Of a stretch of 64,000 nt of DNA, positions 21,696 through 31,485 are shown in pieces. The notes under the pieces were generated by a model. That model worked only from the letters and a program-made list of their open reading frames with translations, searched no databases and was not told the origin of the DNA. A program made the translations under genes and the position numbers. Within the stretch, counting starts at the first letter, position 1; each line of letters begins with the position of its first letter. The stretch comes from UBA5336 sp964415675 (GTDB taxonomy: Bacteria; Pseudomonadota; Alphaproteobacteria; Caulobacterales; Hyphomonadaceae): NCBI GenBank assembly GCA_964415675.1, contig CAYQBG010000001.1, positions 124,001 to 188,000 on the forward strand. The letters are read 5' to 3'.

Positions 21696-23119
21696 TTGAT
21701 CAGCCCTGCTGCGGCAAGATTGGCCCAGCCGGTGAGAACACCGATCAGCGCCACCAGGACCGGAAACATCAACAGGCCCGACACGCCGACAGCAGCCGCT
21801 ACCGATGCCCCGGTTGGCTGGAAAGCCTCGCGGGGCTCATCCACCCACATGATAATCACAAGGCGCAAATAATAGCCGAGCGACACGACAGATGAGACCA
21901 CAAGCAGGATGACCAGAGGCAGGAGATCAGCCTCCAGCCCGGCCTCAATCACCGCCAGCTTCGCGAAGAAACCGGCCAGCGGCGGAATGCCCGCGATGGA
22001 GAAGATTATCACTGTCAATGCCAGCGTGATTCCGGGACGCGAGCGGACCAGCCCGGACAATTCGTGAATATCCTCGACCATCCCGCCGCGCCGGCGCATG
22101 GTCAGAACACCGGCAAACATGCCGATGGACGCAATCGTATAAATTGTCATGAAGACCAGAAGCGCCGGTGCACCAAGATCCGCGCCGGCGGCCACCGGAA
22201 TCAGCGCATAGCCCATATTCGCTATCGAGGAATAGCCGAGGAGACGCTTGATATTGGTCTGCAGAAGAGCTCCGAAACTGCCCACCAGCATTGAGGCGCC
22301 CGCAATGATCGCCACAATCAGTTGCCAGTCAGACAAATTGTCACCAAACGCGGTGAACAGGACATTCGCGAAGACGATCATCATCGCCATTTTCGGGGCT
22401 GCAGAGAAGAACGCGACAACCGGAGTTGGCGCGCCTTCATAAACGTCCGGCGTCCAGACATGCATGGGCGCAGCCGAAACCTTGAACGCCAGCCCCGTGA
22501 TCATCAGGACGAGCCCGAATAGGAAGCCGACCTCCGGCTCGGCACGGGCAATCTCGGCGAACTGGGTCGTTCCGGCAAATCCATACACCAGCGAAGCGCC
22601 ATAGAGCAGAAGGCCGGACGCCAACGCCCCCAGAACGAAATATTTCAGCCCCGCTTCGGCGGAGCGCGCACTGTCGCGGTGAAAACTGGCCAGGACATAG
22701 GAGGACAGGCTGAGCGTTTCGATACCCATATAAAGGGTCATCAGATCCGCGGCTGACAGGGTGATGCCCATACCAAGCGCGGCGAATATCATCAGGATAG
22801 GATACTCATACCGGATCGTCTCATGGCGGACGAAGAAATCCTCGCCGATCCAGAGTGCCACGCCGGCCAGCGCGAAACTGGCGATCTTGGCAAAACTGAC
22901 GAATCCGTTCGTCGCCACCAGCCCGCCAAACGCCTCGCCGCCATCAAAGGTCAGCCAGGAAATGAACGCTGCCACGAACAGTGCGAGTGCGCCCAGCTTG
23001 AAGCTGATGCGGTTAAACCCGTCGCCGACAAAGGCCCCGACAAGAACCCCGATCAGTCCGACGGACACGAGCCAAAGTTCAGGACCAATGGTTTCAAGAA
23101 TGGCGGTCCAGTCAAGCAT
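21692..23119 (-). CDS. nuoN: NADH-quinone oxidoreductase subunit N
   Basis: Antiporter-like proton-pumping subunit of complex I. The 475 residues are almost entirely hydrophobic, about 14 helices. The KxxxxP-type discontinuous helix region is visible in GLAFKVSAAPMHVWTPDVYEGAPTP, the family signature, followed by the LLGYSSIANMGYALIPVAAG helix. It is the last structural nuo gene and runs directly into birA. Confidence 0.96.
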   Translation of the reverse strand: MLDWTAILETIGPELWLVSVGLIGVLVGAFVGDGFNRISFKLGALALFVAAFISWLTFDGGEAFGGLVATNGFVSFAKIASFALAGVALWIGEDFFVRHETIRYEYPILMIFAALGMGITLSAADLMTLYMGIETLSLSSYVLASFHRDSARSAEAGLKYFVLGALASGLLLYGASLVYGFAGTTQFAEIARAEPEVGFLFGLVLMITGLAFKVSAAPMHVWTPDVYEGAPTPVVAFFSAAPKMAMMIVFANVLFTAFGDNLSDWQLIVAIIAGASMLVGSFGALLQTNIKRLLGYSSIANMGYALIPVAAGADLGAPALLVFMTIYTIASIGMFAGVLTMRRRGGMVEDIHELSGLVRSRPGITLALTVIIFSIAGIPPLAGFFAKLAVIEAGLEADLLPLVILLVVSSVVSLGYYLRLVIIMWVDEPREAFQPTGASVAAAVGVSGLLMFPVLVALIGVLTGWANLAAAGLIN

Positions 23120-23122
23120 GGT

Positions 23123-24649
23123 TCAGCCTCCCGCCATCATTTCGAGTACCCGCAAGGACGCCGTCTCGGTGATATCGAAGATCAGCCCCGGCTTCACGCC
23201 CAGCAGTATGACAAGCAAGGCAAGGATGACGAGAGATATCATTTCGCGCGCCGTCACATCATCCATTTCGGCTGCAGGCACGGGCAGTTTCTCGCTCAGC
23301 GCGCCGAACACGGTCTGCCTGTAAAGGTTCAGCATATAGACGGCAGAAAAGATGACGCCGAGGGCAGCCCCGGCTGCCGCCCAGGTCGAGGCCTGGAAGC
23401 CGCCTACCATGGTCAGGATCTCGCCGACAAAACCGCTCGTGCCCGGCAGGCCGACATTGGCCATGGTGAACAACATGAACAGCACGGCAAAGACCGGCAT
23501 CTTGTGTACAAGGCCGCCATATTGCGCGATTTCGCGAGTATGCGCGCGGTCATAGACGACACCCACAAGGAGGAACAGCGCTCCGGAAATCAGCCCATGC
23601 GAAATCATCTGGAACACCGCGCCCTGAACACCCACCTCGGTAAACGAGAACAGGCCGAGCGTCACGAATCCCATATGCGCCACGGATGAATATGCGACGA
23701 GCTTCTTCATGTCGGTCTGGCGCCAGGCCACCAGCGACGCATAGATAATTGCAATGACCGACAGCGCGAACATCAGTGGCTGGAACATCTCGCTGGCGTC
23801 GGGAAACATCGGCAGGGAAAAGCGCATGAAGCCATAACCGCCCAGCTTCAGGAGCACGCCCGCCAGCAGGACGGAACCGGCAGTCGGCGCCTGGACATGC
23901 GCGTCGGGAAGCCAGGTATGGACAGGCCACATTGGCAGCTTCACGGCAAAGCTCGCAAAGAATGCCAGCCACAGCCAAGTCTGCGCGCCAGGCGCGAAGG
24001 CCGTCTTCTCCAGCACTTCAATATCGCTCGTTCCCGCCTGCAGGTACATGTAAACGATCGCCGCCAGCATGAAGAGCGACCCGAAAAGCGTGTAGAGAAA
24101 GAATTTGAACGAGGCGTAGACCCGCTCCTTGCCGCCCCAGACGCCGATAATAATGAACATCGGAATGAGGCCGGCCTCGAAGAAAATATAGAACAGCACC
24201 AGATCGAGCGCACAGAAGGCGCCAATTATGAAACTTTCCAGGATCAGGAAGGCCACGACATATTCGGTCGCGCGCTCCTTGATCGGACGGCGGACCTCAT
24301 TTCCCGATTTCGATGTCTGCGAAAAGCTCGCAAGGAAGCAGAACGGCATCAGAAGCGTCGTCAGAAGGATCAGCATCACTGACAGGCCATCCACGCCCAT
24401 CTTGTAGCTGATGCCGCCATACCAGCCATGACTGCGCACAAACTGATAGCCTGACTGGGAGGGATCGAAGGCGATCAGCACGGCCAGGGACACCACAAAG
24501 GTTGCGATCGAGACGACCAGCCCGGCGGTAAGCGCCTTGCGGCCGTCGGGATCGCCCTCACTCGACGTTGCCGCACGCACAATCATGATAAGGAGTGCGC
24601 CGGCCAGCGGCAGCGCCGTCATGGCCGTCAGGATTGGAAAATCAGTCAT
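23123..24649 (-). CDS. nuoM: NADH-quinone oxidoreductase subunit M
   Basis: Antiporter-like membrane subunit of complex I, 508 residues with about 14 helices. Recognisable segments are YKMGVDGLSVMLILLTTLLMP, the charged FYIFFEAGLIPMF helix with the conserved Glu, KLPMWPVHTWLPDAHVQAPT with the conserved Lys, and KKLVAYSSVAHMGFVTLGLF. The start shares a base with the nuoL stop, and nuoN begins 3 bases after the stop. Confidence 0.97.
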   Translation of the reverse strand: MTDFPILTAMTALPLAGALLIMIVRAATSSEGDPDGRKALTAGLVVSIATFVVSLAVLIAFDPSQSGYQFVRSHGWYGGISYKMGVDGLSVMLILLTTLLMPFCFLASFSQTSKSGNEVRRPIKERATEYVVAFLILESFIIGAFCALDLVLFYIFFEAGLIPMFIIIGVWGGKERVYASFKFFLYTLFGSLFMLAAIVYMYLQAGTSDIEVLEKTAFAPGAQTWLWLAFFASFAVKLPMWPVHTWLPDAHVQAPTAGSVLLAGVLLKLGGYGFMRFSLPMFPDASEMFQPLMFALSVIAIIYASLVAWRQTDMKKLVAYSSVAHMGFVTLGLFSFTEVGVQGAVFQMISHGLISGALFLLVGVVYDRAHTREIAQYGGLVHKMPVFAVLFMLFTMANVGLPGTSGFVGEILTMVGGFQASTWAAAGAALGVIFSAVYMLNLYRQTVFGALSEKLPVPAAEMDDVTAREMISLVILALLVILLGVKPGLIFDITETASLRVLEMMAGG

Positions 24650-26751
24650 CAGCCCGCCCCTCCGGCCCGCCAGTAGAGCACCGCGCCGAAGACAAGCGCC
24701 GCGCCGATGATGACGAATGCATAATGATAGAGATAGCCGGTGTGCATCGCCGACAGACGCCGGGCGCCCCAGCGCGCCGCTGCCGTCACGCCATCGGGTC
24801 CAAACCCATCAATGATGCGCTTGTCACCTGTCTTCCAGAAAAAGTTCCCTAGCCAGGCCGAACCGGCCACGATCGTGGCGTTGTAGATCTCGTCGAAATA
24901 CCACTTGTTATAGAACAGCGAATGAAGGGGCCCGCCGCTCGCGGCAATGCGCTTGCCGACGCCGCGATTGAACAGATAGGTGAAGGTCGCCACCAGGAAG
25001 CCCGCCACAGTCACGATCACCGGCGCCCAGAAGACCCATGCATAGGCATCATCCTTCTTGAGCGTGTCGATGTCATGTATCACATGATTGCTTTGCGCGC
25101 GGTGGATCGCCTCGCCCCAGAAGCCCTCTCCATGATGGAACATCGGATCATAGAAGATCCAGCCGGCGAACACCGCCCCCAGCGACAGGAGCACAAGCGG
25201 GACCAGCATCACCCAGGGGCTCTCATGCGGGTCGCCATGTTCCTCATCCCCATGATGGTGGTCATCATGATGACCATGGACATGGTGCGCCCCGGTATAG
25301 GGGCCGTGAAAGGTCATGTAGATCAGGCGCCAGGAATAGAAGCTGGTCAGGGCGGCGGCGAGCAGGCCGAACCAGAAGGCCAGCTGCGCATAGTTCACAC
25401 CCGCCTGCCCCGCCGTGAAGGCGCTTTCCAGGATCGCATCCTTTGAGAAAAAGCCCGACAGCCCCCAGACATGCGGCCAGCCAATCCCGATAATCGCCAG
25501 TGTACCAATCAGCATGACGCCATAGGTCACCGGCATGAACCGCCGCACGCCGCCCATATGGCGCATATCCTGCTCATGATGCATGCCATGGATGACCGAA
25601 CCTGCTCCGAGGAACAGGAGCGCCTTGAAGAAGGCATGGGTGAAGAGGTGGAACATGGCCGCCTCATAGGCACCGACACCGGCGGCGAAAAACATGTAAC
25701 CCAGCTGGGAACAGGTCGAATAGGCGATGACGCGCTTGATGTCGTTCTGGGCAAGGCCAACGGTCGCGGCATAAAGCGCGGTCGCGGCACCGATAAGGGT
25801 GATCATGCCCGAGGCGAAAACCGTATACTCATAGAGCGGCGAGAGCAGGCATACGAGATAGACACCCGCGGTAACCATCGTCGCGGCATGGATCAGCGCA
25901 GAGACCGGCGTGGGGCCTTCCATCGCATCGGGAAGCCAGACATGCAGGAAGAACTGCGCCGACTTGCCCATGGCACCGATAAACAAAAGAACGCCAATCA
26001 ACTCCAGGATATTCACGCCATAGCCAAGGAACAGGATCTGCGCCTCGCGCACGCCGGCGCCGGCAAAATCGACAAAGGGTGCCACGCCCTCCACATCGAA
26101 ACTGTTGGCGCGAATCGCTTCCATCATCGGCGTGAACTCGACCGTGCCAAAACAGAAGAAGACGGCCATGATGCCCAGCGCCAGGCCAAAATCGCCGACC
26201 CGGTTCGTCACGAACGCCTTGATCGCGGCGTCATTGGGCGCCTTGTTCTGGTACCAGAACCCGATGAGCAGATAGGAGGCGAGGCCAACGCCCTCCCAGC
26301 CGAAGAAAAGCTGGATGAAATTGTCCGCCACGACAAGCATCAGCATCGCGAAAGTGAAGAGAGACAGATAGGAGAAGAACCGCGCCCGGTGCGGATCCTC
26401 GCTCATATATCCCCAGGAATACAGGTGCACGAGACCCGAAACACTTGTCACTACAGCCATCATCACGATGGAAAGCGCATCAACACGGATGGCCCAGTCG
26501 GCCTTGAAAGCGCCGATCTCGATCCAGTTTGTCAGCGCCAGGATATGAGCGCGCGATGCGCCATGCTCATGATCGGTGAAGAAAGTGTAGCCAAACAGCT
26601 GCCACAGCGACAATACACCCGCCGAGAGCACTGTCGCCGTGGTGATCACCATCGCAGCGCGATCACCAATCTGCTTGTGCGCGAGGCCTGCCACCAGCGC
26701 TGCAAGGCCCGGCGCCAGGACGATGAAATAGATCAGCGGATCAGCCAGCAT
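24649..26751 (-). CDS. nuoL: NADH-quinone oxidoreductase subunit L
   Basis: Distal antiporter-like subunit of complex I. The 700-residue protein has the conserved FFGWEGVGLASYLLIGFWY, AQFFLHVWLPDAMEGPTPVS and KRVIAYSTCSQLGYMFFA regions, and the long C-terminal lateral amphipathic helix with a final membrane anchor. It is longer than E. coli NuoL (613). Part of the extra length is a His/Asp-rich hydrophilic loop at about residues 490-515 (VHGHHDDHHHGDEEHGD), which could bind metal but has no known role. It lies 5 bases after nuoK. Confidence 0.97.
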   Translation of the reverse strand: MLADPLIYFIVLAPGLAALVAGLAHKQIGDRAAMVITTATVLSAGVLSLWQLFGYTFFTDHEHGASRAHILALTNWIEIGAFKADWAIRVDALSIVMMAVVTSVSGLVHLYSWGYMSEDPHRARFFSYLSLFTFAMLMLVVADNFIQLFFGWEGVGLASYLLIGFWYQNKAPNDAAIKAFVTNRVGDFGLALGIMAVFFCFGTVEFTPMMEAIRANSFDVEGVAPFVDFAGAGVREAQILFLGYGVNILELIGVLLFIGAMGKSAQFFLHVWLPDAMEGPTPVSALIHAATMVTAGVYLVCLLSPLYEYTVFASGMITLIGAATALYAATVGLAQNDIKRVIAYSTCSQLGYMFFAAGVGAYEAAMFHLFTHAFFKALLFLGAGSVIHGMHHEQDMRHMGGVRRFMPVTYGVMLIGTLAIIGIGWPHVWGLSGFFSKDAILESAFTAGQAGVNYAQLAFWFGLLAAALTSFYSWRLIYMTFHGPYTGAHHVHGHHDDHHHGDEEHGDPHESPWVMLVPLVLLSLGAVFAGWIFYDPMFHHGEGFWGEAIHRAQSNHVIHDIDTLKKDDAYAWVFWAPVIVTVAGFLVATFTYLFNRGVGKRIAASGGPLHSLFYNKWYFDEIYNATIVAGSAWLGNFFWKTGDKRIIDGFGPDGVTAAARWGARRLSAMHTGYLYHYAFVIIGAALVFGAVLYWRAGGAG

Positions 26752-26756
26752 CGTCC

Positions 26757-27065
26757 CTACCCCTTCATCAGGTCGATCGCCTCGACCGAAATATCACCGC
26801 GCAGGCGGAAGAAGACGACAAGGATCGCAAGCCCGACAGCGGCCTCCGCGGCCGCCACGGTCAGCACAAGCATCGCGAAAATCTGGCCAACAATCGTGCC
26901 GGAAAAGACCGAGAAGGCAATGAGGTTGAGATTCACCGACAACAGGATCAGCTCGATCGCCATCAGGATGACGATGATATTCTTCCGATTCACGAAAATG
27001 CCGACCACGCCGACGGTGAACAGGAAGGCCGACAGACCAAGGAAATGGGTGAGGGTCAGGTCCAT
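26757..27065 (-). CDS. nuoK: NADH-quinone oxidoreductase subunit K
   Basis: Small membrane subunit of complex I with three helices. The 102 residues include VNRKNIIVILMAIELILLSVN, carrying the conserved membrane Glu used in proton transfer, and VAAAEAAVGLAILVVFFR with a second conserved Glu. Length matches E. coli NuoK (100). It follows nuoJ by 5 bases. Confidence 0.97.
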   Translation of the reverse strand: MDLTLTHFLGLSAFLFTVGVVGIFVNRKNIIVILMAIELILLSVNLNLIAFSVFSGTIVGQIFAMLVLTVAAAEAAVGLAILVVFFRLRGDISVEAIDLMKG

Positions 27066-27070
27066 GGCGA

Positions 27071-27661
27071 TCAGATCCCCTGTCCGGGTTTGACGTCCTG
27101 AAGCTCCGTCGCTTCGCTACGCCGGCGGGCGGTCTGCTGCGCAATATTCTGCCGCTTGACGCCAGGACGCGCGCGCAGGGTCAACACGATGGCCCCAATC
27201 ATCGCGACGAGAAGGATGATGCCCGACAGCTGGAACAACAGGAGATACTCGGTGTACATGACCTGCCCGATAGCTTCGGCGTTCGATTCAGCACCCGGCG
27301 AGGCGCGCGGACGGGGCGCCTCTGTGTCAGCCGCCACGGATGCGAGGATAATTTCGGCGAAGAAGGCGATACCGACCAGCACGGCGAATGGCAGGTATGC
27401 CAGGAAACCCTGTTTGAGCTCAACGAAATCAACGTCGAGCATCATCACGACGAACAGGAACAAAACCGCGACGGCGCCGACATAAACGACAACCAGCAGC
27501 ATGGCGAGGAATTCCGCGCCGATCAGCACCAGAAGAGCCGCAGACGTAAAGAAGCTGAGGATCAGCCAGAGAACAGAATGCACCGGATTGCGCGCCGCGA
27601 TCACGAACACGGCCGCTGTGGCGACAATCACTGCCAGTATCCAGAACGCAATGACTTCCAA
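27071..27661 (-). CDS. nuoJ: NADH-quinone oxidoreductase subunit J
   Basis: Membrane subunit of complex I with five helices. The 196-residue protein has ARNPVHSVLWLILSFFTSAALLVLIGAEFLA-like helices and the VVYVGAVAVLFLFVVMML segment that forms the pi-bulge in the family. The tail after about residue 165 is hydrophilic and unconserved. A 115-base untranslated gap precedes it after nuoI, the only long gap within the nuo genes. Confidence 0.96.
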   Translation of the reverse strand: MEVIAFWILAVIVATAAVFVIAARNPVHSVLWLILSFFTSAALLVLIGAEFLAMLLVVVYVGAVAVLFLFVVMMLDVDFVELKQGFLAYLPFAVLVGIAFFAEIILASVAADTEAPRPRASPGAESNAEAIGQVMYTEYLLLFQLSGIILLVAMIGAIVLTLRARPGVKRQNIAQQTARRRSEATELQDVKPGQGI

Positions 27662-27699
27662 GGTCGCACCAGGCCCTTTCCAGCCGCTTCAACAATGTC

Positions 27700-27714
27700 G
27701 GGCAGCCCCTGCCC
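27700..27714 (-). other. Short hairpin in the nuoI-nuoJ gap
   Basis: The 115 bases between nuoI and nuoJ contain no reading frame I can support. They include a perfect 6-base stem with a 3-base loop (GGGCAG / CTGCCC), without a following T-run. It may affect mRNA processing, or simply be chance in GC-rich DNA. Confidence 0.25.
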
Positions 27715-27776
27715 CTCAATTCGGATCAGTTCAAGGCGGAGGACCCACCTTGCGCGTTTGAGTCGCGCTGCACCTC

Positions 27777-28262
27777 TTAGCGATACGGCGCGTCGAGTTC
27801 CAGATTTTTTGCGATCAGCCGCTCCCAGCGGTCACCATTCTCGAGCAGCCGCTCCTTGTCATAGAACAACTCTTCGCGGGTCTCGGTTGCAAATTCGAAA
27901 TTCGGTCCCTCGACAATCGCATCGACCGGGCAGGCCTCCTGACAGAAGCCGCAATAGATACATTTGACCATATCGATGTCATATCGGGTCGTGCGCCGCG
28001 AGCCGTCCGCGCGCGGCTCGGCCTCGATCGTGATCGCCTGGGCCGGGCAGATAGCCTCGCACAACTTGCACGCGATGCAACGCTCCTCGCCATTGGCGTA
28101 TCGGCGCAATGCGTGTTCTCCGCGAAACCGCGGCGAAATCGGGTTCTTCTCAAATGGATAGTTCACGGTCGCCTTGCGACGAAACATTTCGCGCAGGGTC
28201 AGGAAAAAGGCGCTGACAAAATCGGTCAGCAGCACGCCGCGAACGGTCTGGGCGATACTCAT
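27777..28262 (-). CDS. nuoI: NADH-quinone oxidoreductase subunit I
   Basis: Peripheral-arm subunit holding clusters N6a and N6b. The 161 residues carry two complete CxxCxxCxxxCP sets: cysteines 62, 65, 68, 72 (CIACKLCEAICP) and 101, 104, 107, 111 (CIYCGFCQEACP). The N-terminal amphipathic helix and the RFRGEHALRRYANGEERC segment are typical of alphaproteobacterial and mitochondrial (TYKY) forms. The start overlaps the nuoH stop by four bases. Confidence 0.97.
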   Translation of the reverse strand: MSIAQTVRGVLLTDFVSAFFLTLREMFRRKATVNYPFEKNPISPRFRGEHALRRYANGEERCIACKLCEAICPAQAITIEAEPRADGSRRTTRYDIDMVKCIYCGFCQEACPVDAIVEGPNFEFATETREELFYDKERLLENGDRWERLIAKNLELDAPYR

Positions 28263-29332
28263 GACTGCACTCCGGTGTAAACGACAAAGGCCGACACAAT
28301 GACAACGGCGGCAAGCGATGTCGGCAGGAAAATCTTCCAGCCCAGCCGCATAAGCTGGTCATAGCGATAGCGCGGGACCATCGCCTTGACGATGGCAAAC
28401 ATGAAGAAGCATGCCAGCATCTTCAGCGCGAACCAGGCCAGGCCCGACAGGCTGACGAGCAGTGGCGGCAGATTGTTGGCCGCATCGCCCAGCGGAACCG
28501 GCCCGTGCCAGCCACCGAGGAACAGGATCGTCATCAGGGCGCACATCAGGACAATATTGAGGTACTCGCCCAGCATGAAGAGCAGATAGGGCGTGGAGCC
28601 ATACTCCACCTGGTAACCGGCCACGAGTTCGGATTCGGCTTCCGGCAGGTCGAATGGCGGCCTGTTCGTCTCGGCCAGCGCAGAAATGAAGAAGATCACG
28701 AACATGGGCAGCATCACGATCACCAGCGGGAAATGATCGAGCGCGAAGACATGCCAGGTATGGATCCCACCGCCCTGCGCATTGACGATATCGGTCAGGT
28801 TCATCGAGCCGACAAGAAGGATCACGGTGACGATCACGAAACCGATCGACACTTCATAGGAGACCATCTGCGCGGCCGAGCGAAGCGAGCCGAGAAACGG
28901 ATATTTCGAATTCGACGCCCACCCGCCCATGATGATCCCGTAAACGCCGAGCGACGAAACAGCAAAGAGGTAGAGGATCCCCACATTGATATCGGAGATC
29001 ACCCAACCGGGCGCGACAGGCACGACCGCCCAGGCCACAAAGGCCAGCGTCGTTGTCAGGATCGGAGCCAGGATGAAGACCGTCTTGTTCGCGCCGGCCG
29101 GAATCACGATTTCCTTGAGCAGGAACTTGCCGAAATCTGCGAAGGACTGAAACAGGCCGAACGGGCCGACAACATTCGGCCCCTTGCGCATCATGACAGC
29201 GCCCCAGACCTTCCGGTCCATCAGGAGCAGGAAGGCCAGCGCGATCAGCAGCACGATCATGAAAAGAGCAATCTGCCCTATGACCGTCAGCGTGCCCAGA
29301 AGGGCGCCATGTTCCTGAATGAATCCGCTCAT
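28259..29332 (-). CDS. nuoH: NADH-quinone oxidoreductase subunit H
   Basis: Membrane subunit forming the quinone-binding chamber. The 357-residue protein has about eight helices with the signature MRKGPNVVGPFGLFQSFADF, the GVYGIIMGGWASNSKYPFLG loop and AETNRPPFDLPEAESELVAG with conserved acidic residues. I chose the ATG at 29332 (MSGFIQEHG), 11 bases after the nuoG stop; a reading 20 codons longer would lie within nuoG and has no similarity. Confidence 0.96.
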   Translation of the reverse strand: MSGFIQEHGALLGTLTVIGQIALFMIVLLIALAFLLLMDRKVWGAVMMRKGPNVVGPFGLFQSFADFGKFLLKEIVIPAGANKTVFILAPILTTTLAFVAWAVVPVAPGWVISDINVGILYLFAVSSLGVYGIIMGGWASNSKYPFLGSLRSAAQMVSYEVSIGFVIVTVILLVGSMNLTDIVNAQGGGIHTWHVFALDHFPLVIVMLPMFVIFFISALAETNRPPFDLPEAESELVAGYQVEYGSTPYLLFMLGEYLNIVLMCALMTILFLGGWHGPVPLGDAANNLPPLLVSLSGLAWFALKMLACFFMFAIVKAMVPRYRYDQLMRLGWKIFLPTSLAAVVIVSAFVVYTGVQS

Positions 29333-29343
29333 GGGGGCTTCGC

Positions 29344-31482
29344 CTACTCCGCTGCCACCGGGCTGGCAAGCCCTGCCGCAAGAACCGAACATTCCGCCAT
29401 GGTTTTTGACGCCCGTGCGATCGGGTTTGTGAGATAGAAATCCCCGAAAACCGGCGCAAATGGCGTTTCCGACAAGGTTCCGCCAGCCGCAGGGATTTCG
29501 CGCAATGCCGCAGCGCCGGCCGCACCAGGCGCAAAGCCGATTCCAGCGAACACACTAGCGGTCGGTTCGCCATCCTCGCCCTCAACGGCCTCTTGTGGCG
29601 CGCGCAGGCGCGTGCGAAGTGCATCGGCTGTGTCATAGCCAAGGGGCCTGCCCATCACCCCGGAAAGCGCCCGGAAGATCGCCCAGCCCTCACGCGCTTC
29701 ACCTTTCGGCTGAACGACCTGCGAGGTCATCTGCACCCTGCCCTCGGAATTGACATAGGTCGCAATCATTTCCGTATAAGCCGCTGCCGGCAGGATGATA
29801 TCCGCGCGATGTGCGCCCGCGTCACCGTGAGAGCCGACATAGATGACAGTTGTCTCCCGCGGCAGGCGCGACAGGTCAGCCTCGTCAGCGCCCAGCAGGA
29901 CCAGCGTATCGACTGCGCCTGTCAGCATCGCGGCCGTGTCCGCGCCGCCCTCGCCAGGGACAAATCCGAGATCCAGCGCGCCGACACGGCCCGCCGCATT
30001 GTGCAGCATACCGAAACCTGCCCAGGCCGCCTCCTCGCCGCCTTCAATCACCGCGCCGACCTCATTGGCCAGATCCAGCGCCGCGCGCAAGACGGCCTCG
30101 CCATCCTCGCGGGCCAGAGCCCCTTCGCCCAGCACGATCATCGGCCGCTCGGCCAGTTTCAGAGTCTCATAAAAGCCCGTTTCGCGAAGCTTGGACAGGC
30201 TCTGCGGACCGGCGCCAAGATACTCATGATCATAGGTCAGGTCGACAGCCTCGCCGATCAGGCCGACCTTCAGGTCGTTCCACAGCCAGGCCTTGCGGAT
30301 GCGAGCATTCCAGACCGGCGCTTCAACCCGCGGATTTGTCCCGATCAGCAGCAGCGCGTCGGCCTCCTCGACCCCCATGAAGGTCGGGTTCATGAGATAT
30401 CGTTCGCGCACGCCATCGGCGCCGTAGCTGGCCCCTTCCGGACGGCAATCGGTGTTCGCAATGCCCAGTGCGCGGGCAAGATCCAGCGCGGCCCTGGCCT
30501 GCTCGACCTCAACAAGGTCGCCGGCAATCATCCCGGCCCTGTCAGGTGTCGCAAGCGACGCTTTCACAGCTTCGAACGCCTCGTCCCAGCTGGCCGCGCG
30601 CAGCTTCCCGTTTTCGCGAACAAATGGCCGGTCAAGACGCTGGCGCTGAAGCCCGTCCCAGATGAAGCGCGACTTGTCCGACAGCCACTCCTCATTCACC
30701 TCTTCATTGATCTGCGGCATGATGCGCATCACGGCGGTTCCCTTGGCGTCCACCCGGATCGCTGAGCCCATCGCATCCATGACATCCACGCTGGACGTCT
30801 TGCGCAACTCCCAGGGCCGCGCCTCGAAAGCATAAGGCTTGGATGTCAGTGCGCCGACGGGGCAAAGATCGATGACATTGCCCGACAGTTCCGATGTGAG
30901 CGATTTTTCCAGATAAGTCGTGATCTCCGCATCCTCGCCGCGCGAGATCATGCCAATTTCCTCGACGCCGGCCACTTCGGCGGCAAACCGCACGCAACGG
31001 GTACACTGAATGCAGCGGGTCATGATCGTCTTGACCAGCGGCCCCATTTCCTTGTCCTCGACCGCCCGCTTGTTGAGATTGTAGCGCGACCCGCCGCGGC
31101 CGTAGGCCATGGCCTGGTCCTGCAGGTCGCATTCCCCGCCCTGGTCGCAGATCGGGCAATCGAGCGGGTGATTGATGAGCAGGAACTCCATCACGCCTTC
31201 GCGCGCCTTGCGCGCATAGTCCGACTCGGTGCGGATCACGGGCGGCGAACCATCACGATTCATCCGCATCTCGCCGACGGTCTGCGCGCAGGACGCAATC
31301 GGCTTGGGCGCGCCTTCCCACTCGACCAGACACATGCGGCAATTGCCGGCCACACTCAGGCGCTCATGATAACAGAAGCGCGGAATTTCGGCGCCAGCTT
31401 CCTCGCAGGCCTGCATCAACGTGTAGTGACGCGGCACCTCGATATCCTGGCCATTGATGTTCAGTTTGAAAGTGTCGCTCAT
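29344..31482 (-). CDS. nuoG: NADH-quinone oxidoreductase subunit G
   Basis: Largest peripheral-arm subunit. The 712-residue protein carries the N-terminal 2Fe-2S site (Cys37, 48, 51, 65), the His-ligated 4Fe-4S site (His105, Cys109, 112, 118) and a third cluster (Cys157, 160, 163, 207, the last in DLCPVGALTSK). The remainder is the molybdopterin-oxidoreductase-like domain without cofactor. The length is like mitochondrial 75-kDa subunits (~700) rather than E. coli NuoG (908). An uncharacterised 132-residue membrane gene precedes it by 3 bases. Confidence 0.97.
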   Translation of the reverse strand: MSDTFKLNINGQDIEVPRHYTLMQACEEAGAEIPRFCYHERLSVAGNCRMCLVEWEGAPKPIASCAQTVGEMRMNRDGSPPVIRTESDYARKAREGVMEFLLINHPLDCPICDQGGECDLQDQAMAYGRGGSRYNLNKRAVEDKEMGPLVKTIMTRCIQCTRCVRFAAEVAGVEEIGMISRGEDAEITTYLEKSLTSELSGNVIDLCPVGALTSKPYAFEARPWELRKTSSVDVMDAMGSAIRVDAKGTAVMRIMPQINEEVNEEWLSDKSRFIWDGLQRQRLDRPFVRENGKLRAASWDEAFEAVKASLATPDRAGMIAGDLVEVEQARAALDLARALGIANTDCRPEGASYGADGVRERYLMNPTFMGVEEADALLLIGTNPRVEAPVWNARIRKAWLWNDLKVGLIGEAVDLTYDHEYLGAGPQSLSKLRETGFYETLKLAERPMIVLGEGALAREDGEAVLRAALDLANEVGAVIEGGEEAAWAGFGMLHNAAGRVGALDLGFVPGEGGADTAAMLTGAVDTLVLLGADEADLSRLPRETTVIYVGSHGDAGAHRADIILPAAAYTEMIATYVNSEGRVQMTSQVVQPKGEAREGWAIFRALSGVMGRPLGYDTADALRTRLRAPQEAVEGEDGEPTASVFAGIGFAPGAAGAAALREIPAAGGTLSETPFAPVFGDFYLTNPIARASKTMAECSVLAAGLASPVAAE

Positions 31483-31485
31483 CGA

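Noticed and set aside
25471..27093. 540-codon plus-strand reading frame, rich in Arg and His
   Set aside because: Mirror of nuoL and nuoK; composition reflects antisense of membrane-helix codons.
27662..27776. Missing small gene between nuoI and nuoJ
   Set aside because: No start with a ribosome site and sustained frame fits the 115 bases; complex I already has all 14 subunits.
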